Source of the DNA: Lutraria lutraria
Lineage: Eukaryota > Mollusca > Bivalvia > Venerida > Mactridae
Assembly: GCA_964023205.1 (NCBI GenBank)
Contig: OZ026833.1
Span: forward strand, 40,021,137 to 40,085,136
Direction: 5' to 3'
DNA: 64,000 bases
Shown here piece after piece: positions 22,051-34,960 of the stretch. Position 1 is the stretch's first letter. The number at the start of each line of letters is the position of its first letter. The notes under the pieces were generated by a model that worked only from the letters and a program-made list of their open reading frames with translations, was not told where the DNA came from and did not search any database. A program made the position numbers and the translations under genes.

Positions 22051-23700
22051 CGTCAGATATCGAATACACGAAACTTTATGATAGTAATACTCAAAATGGA
22101 GGGTAATCACTTATATTAAAAATGTTCAACAATACACACATATTCATTTTGTGAAGAAATTGGAGTAAGAACTAAATCTGTTTGAATTACAATCACATGC
22201 AACATGGACAAGTACAGTACTACGAAGAAGTGTGATCCCTATCTCAAGCACTGAAAATTGATGTTTGAATTTTGAATTAGCAGTAAAAATTCTAAAAAAG
22301 ATTAGCAGTAACTAAAGTAAACTCAGTTCTACGTCACACGGAATGTGCTGAAATCAATTAATTCAATTGAATCCAGTAAATCACTAAACATTCTGATTAT
22401 TGTGGCTGAATATATACATGCATATACAACTATTCAACAATGGCCTTCTCCCTATACACAAATGATCATAATAATCATATACTGCACATCATAGCTTAAC
22501 AAGTATATACTCCAAAATTTGGACTCTGGATATGGCCAGTTCCCAAATATTTGAAGGCATCATTTAAGCCTAGTGTTTTGTTGATATATGCTTTATCCAT
22601 AGATATCACTTGACCATTACATGTAAATAGAACAAATACTGTCCAATTGGTGTTAAAAATGCCAATTTTAATTCAGACATAAATTTCTGTTTTGTTAAAC
22701 ATAACCAGGCATTACCAAATGTTTTCAGCCAAATTTCGATTATTTGTTAAGTTCTATACTAGTCAAATAGTTCGCTGGTTTCAGCAACTTTCTATTCCAA
22801 AAGCCTCCCTTGTCAGAGCAGTTTTGTCAGTCTGAACAAGCTTGGATCAGAAAGGTTCTACAGTAAAAGAGAAGGCAAGGAACACTACTTTTTCGCATGT
22901 ACTACCCTTGTACTGATACCGTGCACTGTTCTTTAATCTAAAATAAGTTTTTGGAATGTGATTTTATCAACCGCATTCAGTACATTAATTCATGGGAGTT
23001 GAGGACTTACATGATCCGTATAGAATGAAGTTTGATGTTGAGAGAAATTCCAAACGTTATTATTAAGTTAACTGGTACATAATTTAGAAGGAAGTGTCAC
23101 AACGTCGGACCAAGAAGAAAATATATCGCAAGGAGGAATTTAGAACAAATCCCATGAAATTGTTAAAAGGTTGATTTTCTAATAGAAAGCGATGAGTTAA
23201 AAACCAGAATTGTATTGGACTAGTGCTCTAGAAAATGTACGTGCTCACATTTATGTAAGACTCACAGGGGAGCGTAGGTTTCTGGAAAGAAAGAACCAAA
23301 AATGTCCATGGATGAACTGCGTGCAAAGTTCATTTGTGAAAGGAGAGTTGTCATAGTAGACACCACAACTTATGAACATGTATTCATGAACATTTAAGCC
23401 ATCAAATGTATATGGTGTAATATTGGGATTGGAATTAAAAGAGATAACATAACGGTATGTAGGGTTACCCGGGTAATGTATACAACCCATTTCTATTTAA
23501 CACAGTGTATATATATTCTTATTGACAAATTGAGCACTGAAGATTTTTCCAGATCAGGGTAGATGTTCCCGACCGTCACCAAACCGGATGGCCACTTGAA
23601 ATGACTGCGACTGAAGAACAGTACATTATGGTTCAACACATATATGCAACCAACGTCTGTCAGCAATAACACAATCATTGAATGACATGTAAATAGACAG
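22051..23700. other. No feature seen
   Basis: 1.65 kb of AT-rich sequence with only short ORFs on either strand (for example 23251-23490 minus). None resembles a known protein. Confidence 0.45.
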
Positions 23701-23701
23701 T

Positions 23702-23917
23702 TTGAAACGACTTTGGCAAAGTAATGACCGGATTCGTACGCACAGACCATTATACTTCGACCAAATTTTGACCAGGCATTATCGGGATGCAAGACATAAT
23801 TGGTGTCGACGTCACCGTCGTTTCAGATGTGCTGATTGGAGATCAGTGTTATTTTCGGATGAATCTGCATGTGTAGCAGCGTTGCAGGCTGAATGGATCA
23901 ATTTACCAGCACCTTAA
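23702..23917 (+). pseudogene. Tc1 transposase internal fragment
   Basis: The frame carries HRPLYFDQILTRHYRDARHN, RRHRRFRCADW and VLFSDES, the region leading to the first catalytic aspartate motif of Tc1 transposases (the D of the FSDES box). The rest of the domain is absent: after the box the sequence departs. The fragment is complementary in content to the C-terminal scrap at 3441-3765. Confidence 0.8.
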
Positions 23918-24590
23918 ATACAGCGTTACGTTGATAGCGGATATTGACATGCATTTGGCAACAAGATTTCATTATAATATAATATTATATATTATGTTAT
24001 TATATACTTGATATTAGTATGAAGTATTATAGTATCTGATATATGAATTTTTGACATTACGAACAAAAGTTCTGATTAATTACAGCACAAAAAAATGACG
24101 CAAAAAAATGCTAAGACTAGGGCAATATTGAAGTAAAATGCTATTGCATAAATTATGATGCATATTTTTCACTTTTTTGTTATATTGTATAATCAATTGA
24201 TATTGGTTAATAAATAGTAAAATATATTTTAAACATCACTAATGATAATCATGGCATGTTTGGTATTAAAATTGCAGTCTGACAATGTAGAGTTCATTTC
24301 TATATATTATATTTGATATTATAATTTTAATTTACATATTAAATATATTGATGTTTTAAAATATTGCATCATAATCTTTTTGTGCTATGGCTTGTCAAAA
24401 TCAAGTATTACTTGTTTACTTTGAACTTAATATATCAGTTAATAATTTAGTTAAATGTTTCTGCGAGTTTTAGCACTTAAGTTGATTAAGACATCCTCTC
24501 AAGTCGTAGGTGTCCAAGCCATTATTGTTGTTATATGTTTTTAATAATTTAGTAAGTAATTAAAGCCCCAATAAGGCTTAAAATTGGTAG
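23918..24590. other. Very AT-rich, no gene seen
   Basis: Low-complexity AT runs such as TATAATATAATATTATATAT near 23970. It forms the far upstream region of the gene starting at 24852. Confidence 0.5.
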
Positions 24591-24710
24591 TATTTTCTAT
24601 CTACAAAGAATCTCGAAAGATTGAGATATTAAATTATACCCAAAATGGTACAGAAGGGACCCATATCTGATCTCGGGTCGCCGTTCCTTCTTTGAGAAAT
24701 AAGCAACTGA

Positions 24711-24759
24711 AAACGCTATTTAGTATTTTGTCCTCCGGACAAAATACTAAATAGTGTTT
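24711..24759. promoter_or_regulatory. Near-perfect palindrome upstream of the 12-exon gene
   Basis: The arms CTATTTAGTATTTTGTCC (24716-24733) and its exact complement (24737-24754) are separated by TCC. With one mismatch the arms extend to 23 bp. The palindrome lies about 95 bp before the ATG, so it may act in the promoter or 5' UTR, or be a small insertion. No direct repeat flanks it. Confidence 0.6.
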
Positions 24760-24824
24760 ACGTATGAATTTCCCGAACAATTCCGAAAACTCTTCGTCAA
24801 TAATCGGAAGTACGCACAAACGTA

Positions 24825-24832
24825 TGACGTCA
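24825..24832. promoter_or_regulatory. CRE-type site TGACGTCA
   Basis: A perfect TGACGTCA, the binding site of CREB/ATF bZIP factors, stands 19 bp before the ATG of the 12-exon gene. Function is inferred from sequence and position only. Confidence 0.45.
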
Positions 24833-24851
24833 TCGAACCACAAAATTGAAA

Positions 24852-27800
24852 ATGGAGAACGAAGCGGTTACTCCCAAAAAGCGGAAAGGAAGAGGTCCAG
24901 TTCTTAGCGAGTCAGCAAGGAAACGTAAAAGGAAGGAACAGAAGCAAAAGGCTAACGTCCGTCGTATTAGCTTAGGGCTTGAATTTGAACGATGGAGGCG
25001 AGTAAAAGAAGAAAATGGACTAAAGAGTCACGCCGATGTGGCGAAATTCCTGTTGGACAAGTAAGCGATTATTCCTTATAAATGTTTGTAAATCTGAATC
25101 ACACTGTACTGTTTGCGACTTGATGAATTTAGACGCGTATAATGAAATCTAATCTGCTGTCGTTTGTCAACATAGTTACAGTACAGTACTCGTAGAATAA
25201 ATTGTGACTGTGAAGTGTTAGTTCTGTTGAAGAATTACATTGAAAAAATATTTGCCTAAAAATCTACACGTGTATGTAGATCTATATAGGCACTGTGTCC
25301 ACTACTGACAATGTTGACATTTGCATACATGTACATGTATAGTCAAAACTTATTTGACACAAAACCAGCGAGTATCATCAGTTGATAAGTGACTGACAGT
25401 CCCAAGTGTCTCGAAGTCATTGTTTGTTATGAACTCAGAGATGAGAAATGTGCATACTTTTTTGTACCTAAAATATCAGTTCTAACCTGCGATCGCCTGC
25501 TTGCAACTTTAGCAAGTAACCTTAGCTAGCTAGATGGTTTATTTCACAGACTATTTGTATTATACAGATGCTACAATATTGATACATTTCATCAATTTTA
25601 TAATAAATTAATATTGACTTATTTGAAACTGAACAATTAGGTAATTCTAACCTTCAGTTCTGTGTTGAGTGTGGGTTTCATACATAAATATATATAGTAG
25701 CATACATCAAATAATTAAATGCTGTTGTTATAATTATCTATGTTTAGTATTGTTTACTCAAGTTACTGTCAAATCGAACCAAAAAAATGTGTGATTTGTG
25801 TTTGAACTATGTAAAAGGCGGAGAATATTCACTATAGTGACCAATCTAGAACTCAAGAGTCAAACATGGGGCCTTCTGTTGTCTGTTATAATTATACCAT
25901 ACAGGTGCTGTGATTCAGTGATTACCACATTACATATTCACTAAGTGATTCACTTCAATAAGCCCACACTTCTATCATCATTCCTATCCACACTTCAAAC
26001 GAATTACAACTACTAAAATAAAGTAAACTTAAGCTGTATATGGCGATATATTGTTTATGAATGCTAATTACTTGTTTCCTTACAGTGTTGCACTAAAATG
26101 ATGATAATAACAGCAATATTTTCCTTGAAGTAACATGCCATAATCAACAGTTGTTTGTTTGCATGCACAAACAAGGTGTTTAGGTGAGTACTGTACTTAG
26201 GTACTGATGAAAAGTCTTCACAAAACAGACTTCCACTTATGATGTGGATGTTACAGTGACTTACAAGTTAGATGTCTTTTAAAAAAGGATGTGCCAATTG
26301 ATCAAAGTAAAGTTTTTATGGTTTGCATAAGTAAATGTCAGGTAATATGTAAGTCATTTACTTATCATGGTCATGGCTTGTGTTTCATGTGATGCTACCC
26401 CTATATTTTTACATCAAAAGGTGATTGTTGATATCCCGACAACTTCTCTAAAAATGTGACCTAAAGTGGAACACTAACTTGCATCAAAGGAGAGTTATTC
26501 AATTAGTTTTGTTAAATTATTTTATTTTAGTATATGTATATAATATTGTTTACTTTTCCTACAGCTCCGTTACGATATATGTACAGTTGCGTTTACTATT
26601 GCATTGCCTTATTCATTTGTATTTGTACGTTTAACTTTCAGCTATCAAAAAGGTATGCACAGGTCACATGGTGACATATTAGATCCACGCATCAGTCAAT
26701 TACGACAGGATGTAGGAAGAGCATTGTTTGCTGTCCCTTCAACTTCAACCCCAGCTAAACCAGGAAAGCTTAGTACACCATTAGTTTCGGAGATATCAGG
26801 GGCATCTTCCGATAGGTGAGAAGAAGTAAAATCATTTTTACACCTCCTTAAATAGTCTTAGGGGCGTAGCTCTAAAAGTAATATTTATGACCCGGAGACT
26901 GTGGTTTACGAATCCCATCAGAAGTAGAATTCTACAAGAACCTTCACAATCTATTCTTTCATGCATTAGTACTGGTCAGAATCCAAGACGCACATAACAA
27001 ATGTAAAGTACTGTGCAAATATTATTATAAAATATGTTGAAAATGATTATAAGACATTAATTTTGACAGCAAAGGCATTTTCGCACTTGAAACTATGCAG
27101 TGGTGTTGTATGAATACAAAGTGAAACAATTATTGAGGCATTACTGTTTCTAGATTATACATGTTGAACATAAGCAGATGGACTGACCAAAAATTATGTG
27201 TTATTGACAGCTCATGAACATTATTCACATCCTGTTGTTTTCCTGCTTTTATTTGAACATCAGGTATGGCAGTGTATAGCCTTTAGTTCTTGCTATTAGC
27301 CAGTCATTTGTTTATGACTTACAGAACAAATTATAATTTGTAAAATAGTTCTGGAAATTGGAATGTGTCATTATGATTTCAGTAATGGTGAATTATTTAC
27401 TTCTTACATTCATGTATTGACTTGATATAGGTTCTAGTTGGCATATTATCGTACACTGCACTTTATTTCAGTGATGCGACTATGAGTGCTGCTGAAATAA
27501 GTGCTAGCTCAACTGCTTCTAGACAGCAGGTCCTTAAAAGTGGCCGACGCAAAGTTACCAGTGCAGGACAATCATCATTTGTTGATCCTTTCAAGTAAAA
27601 ATTTTACACTATTTATTTATGCTTGATGTTCATTCTTTCTTCATTTATATATCAATTGCATCCTTTATTGTTGGACTAATTATGACATTTGGTCATAAAT
27701 ATTAGAGAACACCTTCCATTTTTTATCACTGAATTTAAGTTCAAGGAGATAATGTCAGTAAAATATTTCCCATTCAAATAGTCAAATACTTACAATTGAG

Positions 27801-30800
27801 ATATTAGAGAAAGCTTAGGTAGTTTCTTCAAATGTGGTACAGAGGTTGGTCTAATGAACTCAATCATAAAATAATAATAATTACATGTATTAAGTAATTA
27901 GGTCAGACACAGTGACAACAGAGTTACAAACACAACTTCTTGGCCTTGATTGGAACATGTATACTTGATGGGGATGCTGGTCTTAGCAGAAGACCTCTAT
28001 TTGCTTCTGACATCACTAGGTCATACTGCAGTCATCAAACTACGCTCATCATGAATTTCAATTGTTTGGGTAATTGGCCTTAAGATGTTTTACAAACATC
28101 ATTTCATCATGCTTTATAAATGAATGATAGCAATTATGTGAAGCTTTTGTTTGTAATTCCTTCAGTCTCTCTATTGATGTGTCTGAATTGATAGAAGATA
28201 ATGAGGCAGATGTAGAAGATCCCGATTATGAACCAAGTTTTGAGATGACGGCTGTTCTGTAAGTCTCTTTTACAGTATCAGTGTAGTTTTCAGTAGAGAG
28301 TCCTTTACATACATGTGTATAAGGTATACATTATTATACAGTTTCAAATCTATTTTGCTGTGAATAAAAGTAGTCTGACTTAAAGTGCTGCATCATTACT
28401 GAGACCCCACTATCAAAAAAAATCTGCCTGCCTGTTAATAAATATACATTTGACTGAGTACGGGGTTAGATGCATTGTTGAGAGCCAAGAGATATGGGTT
28501 TGATTCCCTGGTGCAACTTTGTTCTTTCTGTAAATATCTCTTTATTTGATTGTTCTATTTGTGTACTCAGTTGGCATTGAATAATTTTAGAACAACTAAA
28601 TACATGATTTAAATGATATTACAAATCTTAATGCACAGTTTATTCTGACTGTGTTTTGGTTGACATATTTTTTAGGTCAGGCTGTAACTCTGTTGTGCAA
28701 AAGTAGGTATATTTTACTTTAGAAACACACATGTTACCACATTGACTAATTGAGATAATGTGCAAAAAGCAAGTACTTGTGGTGAAGACACCTTTACCAC
28801 CAATACCTAGTGATGCCTTCACTTGTGAAACATTGGTAAAATTTGATACTAGTGGAATCCAGATAGTGCTAAAGTCACCTTTTCCAGTCACATGATGAAT
28901 GCTATTATGATGATGACATTTTGATGTTGTTCATAAAGATCTGTCATTCTGTCTGTGTGGAGGGGGAAATGGATGGATATCAATTTGATAGACAATCTTT
29001 ATGCTTCGTACAATGGTAGTTTCACAATATATATTTTCATTGGTGTCCAAAGCCAATGTAGCAGTGATCTGATTTGTTTCAGCTGAATAATTTAGGATAG
29101 GGTTACATGTATCTCGTGAAATTATATAGGCAAAATTGAGCATCTATTGGGGATTATATTTTTCTTCATTTCCTAATTATTTCAGACCAGATGAAGTAAA
29201 TGATTTATATGAAGAGGTCGCATATGAAGAGATGGAATTTGCGATGGAGACTGAAGAAGATGAAGATGTTGAAGGTGTCGAAGAAGAGCTGGGCCCAGGA
29301 ATCAAACGAGTTCTTACTCAGGAAGGTGTTGAGCCTTTGATAGAAGCAACTGTGTGCTTTGCCCATGTAGATCAGATTCGAAGTCTGGCTGGAACCAATG
29401 TAAATAAATGTCTACAGGCAGATTGCAGGCATCCAGATAACATAAGACTTATTGATGAATTCATTGGATCAGCTTTATATCTGAAATGGGTATACTAAAT
29501 ATTCGCCATCAGAAAGCCAATTTTGTCTCTTATAACAAATTTGCAATGTTTTTGCAGTGAAGTTTTTTATCAAATTTTGTAAAAAGATATATAATTTACA
29601 ACAATATTGTACCCTATACAGCATTATTGCAACACTGCACTTTTTATAAGTTTTAACTCAGCTGTTTTTTAAAAGAAAAGTTCCAGTGATAGTGATCATT
29701 GCTTTATGTAGCTCATAACTCAGAAAGTAGAAGAGGTAGCAACATACAACTTCATAGGTGATAGGTGTTGGCACTGGTGGCGAACCTCTTGTTTATAATT
29801 TGAAATGATAACTTTCATTATTACCCTTTACATTAACCTAATTGGAAAAACTGTTGAATCCACATTTATTGGTATGATAAATGAAATTCGCTTTTGAATG
29901 GAACTTGTATCCATCCAGTTTCTGGTGAGAAAGCATTTTGAGAACAAAATTGAAAACGTATACAATACTGTCCGCATTTTTGTGCATTTAAACTTTGTTG
30001 TATGAACATGGTCAAATTACTGTATGGCACAATTTTATCTACTTTATAAAAATTCAATGAGTAAATATATTTCTTGCTACACTGGACCAAAGAAAAAAAT
30101 GTAATGCTTATTTCTTAATTTTGGATTTATATATATTGTTTCAGATGTGCGGATCCGGACATCTGGTTCATCGCTGGTGTGCACAGGCAGTGCTTAACAA
30201 AAGGGTTAATAGTGTTGATTTCCTTGCCTCTGTGGCTACACTTACGTCTGGGAATAACATTGGTAAATTGGTGTTGTGGGCAAAGCACCTGAATTTGAGG
30301 TTTGTTTCTTCCACAACATTCCACAGAATTCAGCGGAGCTACATAGTTCCAACTATAGATCAGTACTGGGCAGAAAAACAAACTGAAGTTATTGAGGCAT
30401 TTGGTGATGAAGAACTTGTACTATTGGGTAAGCTAACACTTTATTTTTCTAATAAATATGAATGCTAGGTAAATATTACAGAAAACCGTGTATGAAAATA
30501 AACATATTTATTGGCTGTGTTCATATACTTTGCATAACTAACTATGCATACATTAATCATGCCCGGTCACTAGAATATTGTCCACTCTGTTCTCCAAAAT
30601 GGTTATTCATGAATGCAGAGTATAACACTGAGTCAAAGTACAAACTACCTTTTGGTACAGAGACTGGTGCTCGTACTGTTTTGCTCCTGTGAAAATCTAA
30701 CCTTGCTGTTTCAATGTTGATATAAACTAGTAACTGAGCAGATGTACACATTCCTCAACTAGACAATATATCCGGTATAAGACCTAAGTTCTTAGGTTAC

Positions 30801-33800
30801 TTAGAGCTTTTAATGTTTATTACTAACTTGAACATAATGTACTAAAATTAATGTGTGTCTCTGCTCTTTTGTATATTTACAGGTGATGGACGCAATGACT
30901 CCCCTGGCCATTCTGCACAATATTGTTCATACACGTTAATGGAAGAGAAAACAAAAAAAATTGTATCTATCCAGACACTTGATAAAAGAACAACAGATAG
31001 GAAATCAGCAAATATGGAGAAAGCTGGATTTCAGTTAGCATTAGAAGATGCCAGAGGAAAAGGAATAAAAGTAAAGGAATTGGTGACTGATGCACATCTT
31101 GGAATCGGAGCCATAATGAGTATGTTGTGCTAATTTTTACCTTTTTATGCCAGCGCCATGAAATGGCTAAAGGCATATAGTGTTTACCCTGTGTGTTGTG
31201 TGTTACAGCATTTTAGTGTCCGGCTCATAACTTTGTCATGCATGATTGGATTTTGAAATAATTTGGCGCGAATGTTCAGTATAACAACGCGATGTGTCAT
31301 CTGAAAAACTGTCACTCAAAGTTCAAGGTCACAGTGGACACTTAAATATTTACGTTCATTCCTTATATTGAAATAGTGAAAGTACATTCCCAAGCAACCT
31401 GCTCTATGTTGTATTCACAACACTCATTTCTGTGTCTAGTGTGAAATGGCGGGGGCATCAAAGTCCTATGTACACATTATTAGTTTTTGTTGTTGTTGTT
31501 GATATTGAGCTCACCTGGCACAGAGTGACAGAATGATCTTTTAGGAAGATCTACCTGAATTGTTTTAATGAATTTAATTTGAAAAAACTATGGGTTTCCA
31601 TAGCATCCAAAATGTTTTTTTTTAATCTTCGCAGCAACCAGAAGATCTTCAGGTTAGATATTTGTTTTGCAGAATTGCCTAGTAGACCTCTACAAAGATT
31701 GTTTAAGTCATGACCCCAGGTCAAATTGACCTGCTCTTTTCATATAGGGAAATCTTCAAAAAAATATTGAAATAAACTAGAAGGTTTTGAGCAAGTGGTG
31801 TGATATTTATATATATGTGGCTATTTAGCTATGATACATGCAGTTCCGGCATTTTTTAAGTGTTGGTTGCTATGGCAATGGTAGTATAAATATGCCTCGT
31901 ACATTCAGTGACTTTTCTTATCTCATAAGTAGTTACAGTTTCTACATGAGCCTTGGTATGTTGATAGAGCATTATAATGTATTATATCAGGATAGCACAG
32001 AGCATTTATTATATCAGTATAGCACAATATATCTTTATAAAGAATAAGTTTCGTTCAGCAGCACAGTTCTCAGTATGCTGAACATTGTAGAAAAATCATT
32101 TAGACAGTGTCACTTTTTGGTTGACTTCATTCTTATCTGTGACTGAAACTTTGTATGTTTGTAGAGAAGGATCATCAAGATTTGAAACATTCACATGACA
32201 TATGGCATGCTGCTAAGAACTTGGGGAAAAAAATAATGAAGGTATGGCTTCTTAGCACATGAAAGGTACTTAGTTATATAGCAAATGCTTGTTATTAACA
32301 AGTTCTCAAATACCGGTAATATTATTGTTAGCAAGAGTGATAGAGCGTTAATTTCCTTTCCATGATACTGCAGTTTTGTGCTTGTTTCACAAGAATATAA
32401 CTGAATAACTTTTATGTGGAATATGTCAGGGTCAGACATGCATGTATTACTCAAATGCATTACTTATTAATATTGCTATGGATTTGTGTTTTTGCTGGAA
32501 ACTGTTTGAAGTTGTTGCACACCAGTTCAGAAGGAGTGAAAGTCATGATTGTTGTTGGCATTTTTTGTGAAATGAGAATACACAGCTTTTATGTTTTCTC
32601 TAGATTGCCCAAAAGAAAGAAAATAAAGTTTTGATACAGTGGCAGCGAGATATAATTAACCACTTCTGGTTCACTTGTAGCAGAGCCAACAATTATGAGG
32701 AATTTCTGGTAAGTATGTTTATAACATCAATGTGAACTATCAGAAAGCCACATTATCTGCCTAATTATCCTGAAAATGGGTCTGACTGGGCCAATTCAGG
32801 CCACATAGTCATGTCTGAGTAGTTTGTGAACCCACTCAAAAGTATCTAAATACAGAATTGCTTCCAAAGTCTTTACTGAAGTAATTATCATTCTGACTGA
32901 TATTTTGTCAAAAGTGCAAAAACACCTGGATGAACAGCCATTGTGCCCCTCTAGTAAAAAATGGCAATAGGCATTCCAGGCATTACGGCAGACCAACGTA
33001 ATTGGAATTCAGCACATTGTTTGTGTAATGTCAGAAAAATACCAGAAATTATTTATATGTTACAAATTGCAGATGGATTTATCAGTTTTAGTATATATAG
33101 TACTAGTAGTATATTTGTAGTAAGTGTTGATTTGTATTTCTTTTATTTCTACTGATTGTTATTTCAGTGCATCTGGAGAAGCTTGCTCCATCATATCACC
33201 AATCAGCATTCATGGACATTATCTCATGGTTGTGGAATAAACCAGTGCTTACATGAACCAATTGACAATGAAGAAGAGAGAGATAAGCCCTGGCTATGCC
33301 CCCAAAAAGACAAGCAAACCTTACAGAATTTGGCATCTGTAATTCTTAACAAACGCCTCCTGAAAAATGTGCCATACTACCTTAACTTCAGGTTAGTTTT
33401 CATAGATAATATTAGCATAATTATATCCCCTTAAACAAAGTTTGAGCGGGGGTATATTGGATTCACTCGGTCAGTCCGTCAGCAAACGACTGTCACATTC
33501 TTTTAGCGATTGCAGTGAAACTTGAAGTATGTTTTTGCCATGAAATGTAGATGTGCAAGACAATTTTCATGCCCAATGATTCACTCATTGCAGAGTTATA
33601 GCCCCTTGAACTTAGTCGTATAGTGTACTATAACTTTCTTAGTGTAGGGGAATTAGTCACCTCTGTGAAAAAGCTCTAGTTGATTATGAATAGCTTACAG
33701 TTATTATTGTAACGTTATTTGTATTTCCATATTAGAATCCAATGTATGTGATAAGAACATTAAACCTTTCAGACTTCAGAACCTGCTTGAACCAGCTACA

Positions 33801-34960
33801 TTAGAAGTATGGATTTCATACGTTCATATACTGCTATAACAGCCATATGCTCAAAGTTTCCCCCATTATTGTGTTCTCTGCATCTACCTTTTACATTCTT
33901 CACTACTGTACTGTGTGTGTTACCATCATTGTCTCGAAAACTGAAGTTTGATTTCATGTAGTTCAATTATATGTAAGGCGTCTAATACAGAAATACTAAA
34001 GGTAATGATGTCTTATAAATTCATAGGAGTACAGCTGAATTAGAGGTTTTTCACCAGCTGATTCTGATGTACTGTGCCAAACGGTTTGCATACAGTCCTC
34101 CTGTGTACCGAATAAGAAACAGACTTGCGGCCATAGACCACAATCACCATGCAGACAGATCCCTGATGAAGAATAAAGATGGAAATGCAATGTGAGTGTT
34201 CAATTCATTAAACGATGACATCATTAAGAAAAAAGAGAATGATTTCTTTTGTTCATATGATATGTGTATGATAGTTAAATCACAGCACAGTGTAACTGTA
34301 GATATACTCATAATTATGTGAGGTATGTAGTTTTGCAGTATTGTCTGTTTCATTACATTATTGTTAAATGATTCATTAGTGGACCAATACATTTGGAAAA
34401 ATCACACTATGATTTTGTCCATAAAAGAGAATCCAATGTATTAAAAAGGAAACAAAATGTGAAGAAAACTTCACTTTCACTTCACATATATCCGTTTGCA
34501 GTGAAGTAATTCCGTCAGTATAAATGAAATTATACATTATAGATTATCTAAATGTATGGAATCAAGGCATGTGATATTTGCCTCTGACAGAACATACAAA
34601 ATACATGACACCTTCACTGACACTACCCAATATTCTATTTTTTATACTTCCAGTAGGTTTCTAATCAGGTTTTCTGATTACTTTTTAACCAAAGCAATTT
34701 TATTGTACAGATATCACAGATACTACTCCAAAAAGAGTGGACGGTGGTCAGTTTTTCCTGTGAAAAACAAAAAAAACTACACATATGTCAAAGACATTGT
34801 ACGCATAGCACTTACTATGCGGATCAATGACCGTGTTGGCATGCAAAGAAGGGTACTGGAAGAAGATGATCCAAGACGTTTAGCATATCATTTGGCACCA
34901 ACTGAGCCTGCTGCAACAGGGGAATTGGCAAAAGAGAAGCAGTCAAGGTTCCAGAAATGA
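24852..34960 (+). CDS. DDE-transposase-like protein, 12 exons, 747 aa, intact
   Basis: Exons: 24852-25060, 26642-26815, 27472-27594, 28166-28258, 29186-29489, 30145-30427, 30883-31119, 32165-32241, 32604-32708, 33168-33391, 34027-34191, 34711-34960. All introns are GT-AG, phases agree at every junction, and I find no stop. Exon 1 is basic (KKRKGRG, ARKRKRKEQK), then FERWRRVKEENGLKSHADVA, a short motif common in lophotrochozoan proteins. The middle is acidic. Exons 5-6 hold paired Cys/His (CLQADCRH, CGSGHLVHRWC). The catalytic-like core has GDGRNDSPGH (exon 7), VTDAHLGI (exon 7), HSHDIWHAAKNLGKK (exon 8) and STAELEVFHQL (exon 11), giving D, D and E in the order of a family of animal transposase-derived proteins. 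The start ATG is in frame and just after a CRE site. It may be a live element's protein or a domesticated gene. The superfamily is not certain to me. Confidence 0.85.
26865..26945 (+). repeat. tRNA-like SINE head in intron 2
   Basis: GGGGCGTAGCTCTAAAAGTA (A-box-like) is followed by GTGGTTTACGAATCCC (B-box-like) at about tRNA spacing. No mature tRNA fold is evident, so it reads as a decayed SINE head. Confidence 0.35.
28456..28520 (+). repeat. tRNA-like SINE head in intron 4
   Basis: GGTTAGATGCATTG followed by GGGTTTGATTCCC gives an A-like and a B-box-like element at suitable spacing. It is probably a short SINE remnant. Confidence 0.35.
31142..31465 (-). repeat. Interspersed repeat, GTGTCCGGCTCATAACTT family
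   Basis: In intron 7. It contains GTGTCCGGCTCATAACTTTG, CATGCATGATTGG and TGTGAAATGGCGGGGGCAT. These are the complements of phrases in the larger copy at 48184-48952, so this copy is in reverse orientation. Confidence 0.75.
31508..31780 (-). repeat. Interspersed repeat, GAGCTCACCTG family
   Basis: In intron 7. It begins GAGCTCACCTGGCACAGAGT and includes GCCTAGTAGACCTCTACAAA and CATGACCCCAGGTCAAATT, reverse-complement relatives of the GTGAGCTAAA-ended repeats at 15113-16360 and 48961-49788. Confidence 0.65.
33432..33690. repeat. Interspersed repeat, AAAGTTTGAGCGGGGGTATA family
   Basis: In intron 10. AACAAAGTTTGAGCGGGGGT is followed by TTGGATTCACTCGGTCAGTC and GTGAAACTTG. This start is widespread in bivalve genomes as I recall it; the family name is unknown to me. 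Confidence 0.5.
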
